The notes beneath the pieces were generated by a model, which saw only the letters and a program-made list of their open reading frames with translations, made no database searches and had not been told where the DNA came from. A stretch of DNA of 9,994 bases. Origin: JANMQK01 sp031370485. GTDB lineage: Bacteria; Acidobacteriota; Polarisedimenticolia; Gp22-AA2. Both the position numbers and the translations under genes were made by a program. Below, one piece after another: positions 6,129 through 9,994 of the stretch; position 1 is the stretch's first letter, and every line of letters starts with the position of its first letter. Location: contig JANMQK010000250.1 of NCBI GenBank assembly GCA_031370485.1, positions 1-9,994 of the forward strand, read 5' to 3'.

Positions 6129-8204
6129 ATGGGCGGACGGCCTCCCTCGAAAACCCGCACGTCAGCGCGATCGGCCGGATCCGGCGCGGCGCACCGGAAG
6201 ACCGTCGCCGATTACGAACGGCGGCTCCGCCTGCTCGACGGCCGGATGCGCATCCTGGAGAGGGAGAGACAGAAGCTTTCCGCCGTAGTCCATCACACGG
6301 ACGCCGGCTTCCTGGCGTTCGATCCCTCGCTCAAGGTCCTGTGGGCGAACAACGCATTCGCCTCGCGCTTCTGGCTGGAGGGCAAGCCCGGGACCTTTCT
6401 CGGTCAGCCGTGCCATCGCGTCCTCTGCGATCGGCCCGCATCGTGCGCCGAATGCCCGGCCGAGCGGTCCTTCAAGGAGGGAGCCGTGGCGCACAGCGAG
6501 ATGCGCCTGGAGATGGGCGGCCGGACCCGGCACCTCTACACGACGGCCATGCCGATCAGCACGATGGCCGGGTGCGTCGAGGAGACCATCGTCATGCTCC
6601 AGGACGTGTCGGACCTGCAGGTCCTTCGCCAGAGCGAGGCGCGCAAGGGCGCCATTCTCGACACCGCGCTGGACGCCATCCTGACGATCGACGGCCAGGG
6701 ACGGATCACCGAGTTCAACCAGGCCGCCGAGAGAATGTTCGGCTGGACCCGTGAGGAGGTCGCCGGCCGCGAGATGGGCGAGCTCATCCTTCCGCCCGGC
6801 CAGCGCGAGACTTACCGCCAAGCCCTGGAGCGCTGCCTGAGGGCCGGCGCGACCCACGCGGTCAATCGCATGGTCGAGATGACGGCGATGTGCAGGGACG
6901 GAACCGAGTTCCCCGTCGAGCTCGCCCTCACACGAATTCCGCTGGACGGGGACCCCATGTTCACCGGCTACATCCGTGACATCAGCGAGCGCAGAACGGC
7001 CGAGGAGGCGCTGCGCAGCAGCGAAGAGCAGCTGCGCCAGGCGCAGAAGATGGAGGCCGTCGGGCGCCTCGCGGGCGGCGTGGCGCACGATTTCAACAAT
7101 CTCCTGACCGTGATCCGGGGACGGTGCGAGCTGCTTGGGACGCGGATCGGCGATGTCGAAAAAATGAAGCGGGATATCGGGACGATCTACGATGCCTCCG
7201 AGCGGGCGGCGTCTCTGACCCACCAGTTGCTGGCCTTCAGCCGCCGGCAGGTGCTCGAGCCGAAGGTCCTCGAACTCAACCGCGTCGTCGCCGATCTCGT
7301 CCCGATGCTGCGTCGTCTCATCGGCGAGGACATCGACCTGGGGATGGTGCTGGCCACCGATATCGGCCGTGTGAGGGCGGACCCGGGGCAGGTTGAGCAG
7401 GTCATCATGAACCTCGTGGTGAACGCGCGCGACGCCATGCCCGAGGGCGGCCGGCTCACCATCGAAACTTCGGCGATCGACTTCGACGAGACCTACGCCC
7501 GGGTGCACGCGTCCGTCAAGCCCGGGCGGTATGTGATGGTCGCCGTCAGCGACACCGGCTCCGGCATGGACAGGGAGACCCAGGCCCGGGCGTTCGAGCC
7601 TTTCTTCACGACCAAGGAGCGGGGGAAGGGCACGGGTCTCGGGCTGGCCACCGCCTACGGCATCGTCAAGCAGAGCGGGGGGTACATCTGGGTTTACAGC
7701 GAGCCCGGTCAGGGCACGACCTTCAAGATCTACCTGCCGCGGGTGGAGGAAGCGGCGACCGCCGAGGCCCCCCCCGCGGCGTCCTCCCGGGCGCCCCGCG
7801 GCTCGGAGACCGTCCTACTCACGGAGGACGAGGACATCGTCCGGACGCTGGCGCGGGAGATCCTCGAATCCCACGGGTACACGATCCTGGAGGCACGGCG
7901 GGGCTCTGAGGCGTTGCAGGTGTGCGAGAGGTTCGAGGGCGAGATTCATCTTCTCCTGACCGATGTCGTGATGCCCCGGATGAGCGGACGCGATCTGGCC
8001 ATTGAGGTCACGGCCCTCAGGCCTGGCGTGAAGGTCCTCTACATGTCGGGGTACACGGAAGACGCGATCGGCTATCACGGGGTCCTCGACCCCGGCCTGA
8101 CCTATCTTCAAAAGCCGTTCACCCTGGCCTCCTTGACGCAGAAGGTGCGGGAGGCGCTGGACAGGCCCGCCGCCGCGCCCGACCTGGCCGCGATCGCGGG
8201 ATGA
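6129..8204 (+). CDS. PAS-PAS hybrid sensor histidine kinase with C-terminal receiver
   Basis: Signal-transducing kinase, 691 aa, with no signal peptide or membrane segment, so probably cytoplasmic. Domain order: basic tail and short coiled coil (about 22-52); PAS1 (about 50-165) with cysteines C95, C100, C106 and C109; PAS2 (about 170-290, 'ILTIDGQGRITEFNQAAERMFG' split at 184-205); HisKA with phosphoacceptor H320 in 'GGVAHDFNNLL'; HATPase with N box N428/N432, 'DTGSGM' (475-480), 'EPFFTTKE' (490-497) and 'GKGTGLGLA' (499-507); an Ala/Pro linker; receiver (about 561-675) with acidic E566/D567, phosphoacceptor D612, S640 and K662. All catalytic residues are present. No output regulator is encoded nearby, so it needs a phosphotransfer protein or a distant response regulator. 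ATG 6129 lies 10 nt past the GAF stop with no strong Shine-Dalgarno, consistent with coupling; the GAF protein is its likeliest partner (inference). Confidence 0.9.
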   Translation: MGGRPPSKTRTSARSAGSGAAHRKTVADYERRLRLLDGRMRILERERQKLSAVVHHTDAGFLAFDPSLKVLWANNAFASRFWLEGKPGTFLGQPCHRVLCDRPASCAECPAERSFKEGAVAHSEMRLEMGGRTRHLYTTAMPISTMAGCVEETIVMLQDVSDLQVLRQSEARKGAILDTALDAILTIDGQGRITEFNQAAERMFGWTREEVAGREMGELILPPGQRETYRQALERCLRAGATHAVNRMVEMTAMCRDGTEFPVELALTRIPLDGDPMFTGYIRDISERRTAEEALRSSEEQLRQAQKMEAVGRLAGGVAHDFNNLLTVIRGRCELLGTRIGDVEKMKRDIGTIYDASERAASLTHQLLAFSRRQVLEPKVLELNRVVADLVPMLRRLIGEDIDLGMVLATDIGRVRADPGQVEQVIMNLVVNARDAMPEGGRLTIETSAIDFDETYARVHASVKPGRYVMVAVSDTGSGMDRETQARAFEPFFTTKERGKGTGLGLATAYGIVKQSGGYIWVYSEPGQGTTFKIYLPRVEEAATAEAPPAASSRAPRGSETVLLTEDEDIVRTLAREILESHGYTILEARRGSEALQVCERFEGEIHLLLTDVVMPRMSGRDLAIEVTALRPGVKVLYMSGYTEDAIGYHGVLDPGLTYLQKPFTLASLTQKVREALDRPAAAPDLAAIAG

Positions 8205-8241
8205 GTCGCGGGCGGGGCCAAACCTGAGTGTCCCGGGCCGG

Positions 8242-9342
8242 CTAGGCAAATGCCTCGTCGAGCGCCGAGCGCATGCGCCTGGCCTGCTCATCGCACGTCG
8301 CCCACAATCCCTCCGGGTCGAGGGACGCATGGGTCTCGGCGACCCAGCGGGCGATGCCGTCGAGCGGTTCGTCCGGCCCGGGATCGATGAACCGATGGAG
8401 CGCGTCCGTCCCGAGCATGGCGAAGAGCGCCTCTTTCTTCGCGTCGCTCAGGGTCGATCGGATCTCGCCGCCGCGACGGGACAAACAGAATGGCGGCGTT
8501 CTTCTTACCAATGCATTGACGCACAGGTGATAGATGTCGGTGAGCGCGAACCTCGCCCCCGAGATGAGCCTGGCCATTCTGTTGAAATGACTACCGGGAA
8601 CCCGCCACCGGCTGCTCCCGCCCAGCCAGCGAATGGGGATGGCCCGCAATCCGGTCCGCCCCGCCACCGCCTCGGCCAGCGCCGCGCCCTGCTCCCTGCC
8701 GAGACACCGGCCGAAGTCGAAGATGAAATAGTCCTGCTTGGCGGCGCGCAGGGCCAGCTGCAGGAAAGCGCAATCCACCCCCTGCACCACAACACCCGGC
8801 GCCTGGGGATGGGCCCACGCGAAGGAGACCGGGTCGCGCACGATGACCTGCCGGGCCCGTCGCCAGAACGCCGTCATGCCTTCCTGAAGTGCCAGGCGGA
8901 TCGGGGCCGGCCCTTCCTCGAGGGCCGGCCCGGCGCCGAGCATGCATTGACCGACCGCGTGGACGGACGAACTTTCCGGGATGAACCGTCCGATATCCAG
9001 GTATCGCTCCACGTAGTAGGCGATGGCCTCTTCGGCGCTTCCGACGCGCTTTCTACGCAGCAGGCGCCCGGTGACGTCGACGCGGCCCCACATGGGGTTT
9101 ATCTGGAAATCACCCCAGTAGACGACCGACCGGTACTCGGCCAGCTGCGCGGGCGACTCGATGTTCCGGTATCGGAGTTTCCCCGTCTTGCGGGGGCCGT
9201 CCATGAGGCAGAGATCAAACGTACGTCCCAGGGCCTTGAAGTACGACACCGCCGCCCTGTCGACGGAGAGCATCCCGGCGTTGTACCCGCGCAGATTTTC
9301 GGCGCAGACGACGGCGAGGTCCCTGGCAGGTCTGCCCCGCAT
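8242..9342 (-). CDS. Polysaccharide pyruvyl transferase-like protein
   Basis: 366 aa, no signal peptide. Seen: N-terminal strand-loop 'AVVCAENLRGYNAGM' (10-24), 'RSVVYWGDFQINPMWG' (71-86), 'VIVRDPVSFAW' (166-176) followed by 'VVVQGVDCAFL' (184-194), and a late 'RFALTDIYHLCVNALVRRTP' (264-283). Family knowledge: 'R-D-x-x-S' followed by a V-x-D strand, and a late 'R-x-H/Y...N-A-L/A-x-x-x-x-P' helix, match the polysaccharide pyruvyl transferase family (WcaK/CsaB-like). These enzymes move pyruvate from phosphoenolpyruvate onto surface-glycan sugars, though many members only share the GT-B-like fold. Start: ATG 9342 has GAGGAG 7 nt upstream and begins 11 nt after the upstream stop; the frame is open to 9462, but that extension lies inside the preceding gene and lacks a comparable site. 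An 11-bp inverted repeat lies within it at 8904-8931. It ends convergently 37 bp from the kinase stop. Confidence 0.65.
   Translation of the reverse strand: MRGRPARDLAVVCAENLRGYNAGMLSVDRAAVSYFKALGRTFDLCLMDGPRKTGKLRYRNIESPAQLAEYRSVVYWGDFQINPMWGRVDVTGRLLRRKRVGSAEEAIAYYVERYLDIGRFIPESSSVHAVGQCMLGAGPALEEGPAPIRLALQEGMTAFWRRARQVIVRDPVSFAWAHPQAPGVVVQGVDCAFLQLALRAAKQDYFIFDFGRCLGREQGAALAEAVAGRTGLRAIPIRWLGGSSRWRVPGSHFNRMARLISGARFALTDIYHLCVNALVRRTPPFCLSRRGGEIRSTLSDAKKEALFAMLGTDALHRFIDPGPDEPLDGIARWVAETHASLDPEGLWATCDEQARRMRSALDEAFA
8904..8931. repeat. Strong 11-bp inverted repeat inside the pyruvyl transferase-like gene
   Basis: Arms GGGCCGGCCCT (8904-8914) and AGGGCCGGCCC (8921-8931) are perfectly complementary around a 6-nt loop. 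All 22 arm bases but two are G or C, so the mRNA hairpin would be very stable. In protein it encodes a repeated GPA ('GPALEEGPAP', residues 138-147), so coding constraint partly explains it. Confidence 0.6.
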
Positions 9343-9349
9343 GCCTGCG

Positions 9350-9355
9350 CTCCTC
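9350..9355 (-). promoter_or_regulatory. Shine-Dalgarno that fixes the pyruvyl transferase-like start
   Basis: GAGGAG on the minus strand lies 7 nt before ATG 9342. It overlaps the upstream TGA (9356-9354) as TGAGGAG, a terminating-ribosome arrangement typical of tightly packed operons. Confidence 0.75.
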
Positions 9356-9994
9356 ACCAGGGATGCGGCTGCCTTCTCATGAAGCCCATCGCCCTGAGAA
9401 ATCGATCTTTGAGAGCCCTCATGTCGAATTTGCCGTTGCGCCGCGCCGTGGCAATGCGCCACCGGGCGCTGGCCTCGAGCCGGCCCTCTTCAAGGCTCGA
9501 TTCCTTGCTGAGCACGCTGAGCCCGATCATGTAGTGATTGAGACCCCACACCTCAAGGCCGGCCATGGCGGACAGCGCGGTCCAATCGTCGGGCAGGCAG
9601 GTGACAGGGGACTGCAAGGCGGCGATTCGCTCGGCCGCGGGCCGGTTGAGCATGTAGCCGTGACAGCGCCACGCGGAATCCACCTTGACGAGATAGAGGC
9701 CGCGGCTCACCTTTCTCCGGGGCCTGCGCCGGTAGCGCCTGAGGGCGGTGAGCAGGAGGACCGTCGGCGTGGCCGTTTCGAGAAACTGGCAGAAACCGTG
9801 AAGGACAGTGCCCAGCCTTGGCGAGAGCAGCGTGTCGTCTTCCAGCACCAGTCCGTGGCGGTACCCCTTCGTCAGCATGTCCCTGCACATGCCGAGATGG
9901 CTCACGGCGCAACCCGTTTCTCCCGGGGAAATCTCCCTGCCGTAGCGCCGCTCGAATCCGGCGGTGTCGACCATCTGCCGCACCGCCTGAGGAT
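9354..9994 (-). CDS. Glycosyltransferase family 25 (5' end beyond window)
   Basis: Probable LPS or exopolysaccharide glycosyltransferase, cytoplasmic, using a nucleotide sugar. 212 codons are visible and the frame stays open to the right edge, so the N-terminus is missing. The GTG at 9983 and ATG at 9974 are probably internal, because family members carry an N-terminal 'V-x-N-L-x-R-x-x-R' region first. Seen: 'SPGETGCAVSHLGM' followed by 'GLVLEDDTLL', the hallmark GE-x-G-C-x-x-SH and LEDD (metal/nucleotide-sugar) motifs of GT25, then 'HGYMLNRPAAERI' and 'CLPDDWTAL', matching the later acceptor-side acidic motif. The C-terminus is rich in Arg/Lys. The stop TGA (9356-9354) is 11 nt before the downstream start and overlaps its Shine-Dalgarno, so the two are co-transcribed as part of a surface-glycan locus continuing to the right. 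Confidence 0.85.
   Translation of the reverse strand, partial: PQAVRQMVDTAGFERRYGREISPGETGCAVSHLGMCRDMLTKGYRHGLVLEDDTLLSPRLGTVLHGFCQFLETATPTVLLLTALRRYRRRPRRKVSRGLYLVKVDSAWRCHGYMLNRPAAERIAALQSPVTCLPDDWTALSAMAGLEVWGLNHYMIGLSVLSKESSLEEGRLEASARWRIATARRNGKFDMRALKDRFLRAMGFMRRQPHPW

Noticed and set aside
6162..7508. 448-codon minus-strand frame opposite the histidine kinase
   Set aside because: It is a shadow of the kinase, which has complete catalytic motifs. The antisense translation matches no family I recognise.
8205..8241. Bidirectional terminator between the convergent kinase and pyruvyl transferase-like genes
   Set aside because: The 37-bp gap is GC-rich but holds no clear stem-loop followed by a T-tract. 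Termination is expected here, but no site can be supported.
9343..9462. 40-codon N-terminal extension of the pyruvyl transferase-like protein
   Set aside because: It lies within the GT25 coding sequence, has no clear ribosome-binding site, and the ATG at 9342 has a strong GAGGAG at 7 nt.

Overview
This is a GC-rich bacterial chromosomal window, about two-thirds G+C by eye. It holds eight protein-coding features, two of them cut by the window edges. No tRNA, rRNA, CRISPR array, insertion sequence or phage gene is visible. The start of a secreted VWA-type protein at the left edge, a DUF3516 helicase and a PAS hybrid histidine kinase suggest an uncultivated, high-GC, Gram-negative-type bacterium. 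Acidobacteriota or a relative is my guess; no marker gene here proves it.

Layout, left to right. (1) 1-221, minus: N-terminus of an exported protein that resembles acidobacterial VWA-domain proteins. (2) 222-497: spacer holding a 31-bp inverted repeat and a 69-codon open frame that looks like the tail of a decayed gene. (3) 3073-4830 and 498-3065, both minus and 7 nt apart: a polytopic GT-C-type glycosyltransferase followed by a large DUF3516 superfamily II RNA helicase, probably co-transcribed. (4) 4914-5441, minus: a three-helix membrane protein of the PycTM (formerly DUF5706) family, known as effectors in Pycsar-type cyclic-nucleotide defence, but with no cyclase beside it. (5) 5442-5611: a divergent spacer with a perfect 15-bp palindrome, TGACACTCAGTGTCA. 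(6) 5612-6118 and 6129-8204, both plus and 10 nt apart: a single-GAF protein with a nearly complete free-methionine-R-sulfoxide-reductase signature, then a PAS-PAS-HisKA-HATPase-REC hybrid histidine kinase whose first PAS domain carries four clustered cysteines. (7) 8242-9342 and 9354-9994, both minus and 11 nt apart: a polysaccharide pyruvyl transferase-like protein preceded by a family-25 glycosyltransferase cut by the right edge. These look like the end of a surface-polysaccharide operon.

The most interesting part is 4914-8204. A Pycsar-effector-like membrane protein is divergently arranged, across a palindromic operator-like site, from a GAF plus hybrid-kinase pair in which both proteins keep conserved cysteines. 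Whether these three genes form one stress-sensing and membrane-response module is inference; the architecture, motifs and palindrome are seen directly. The remaining genes are ordinary accessory or housekeeping functions.
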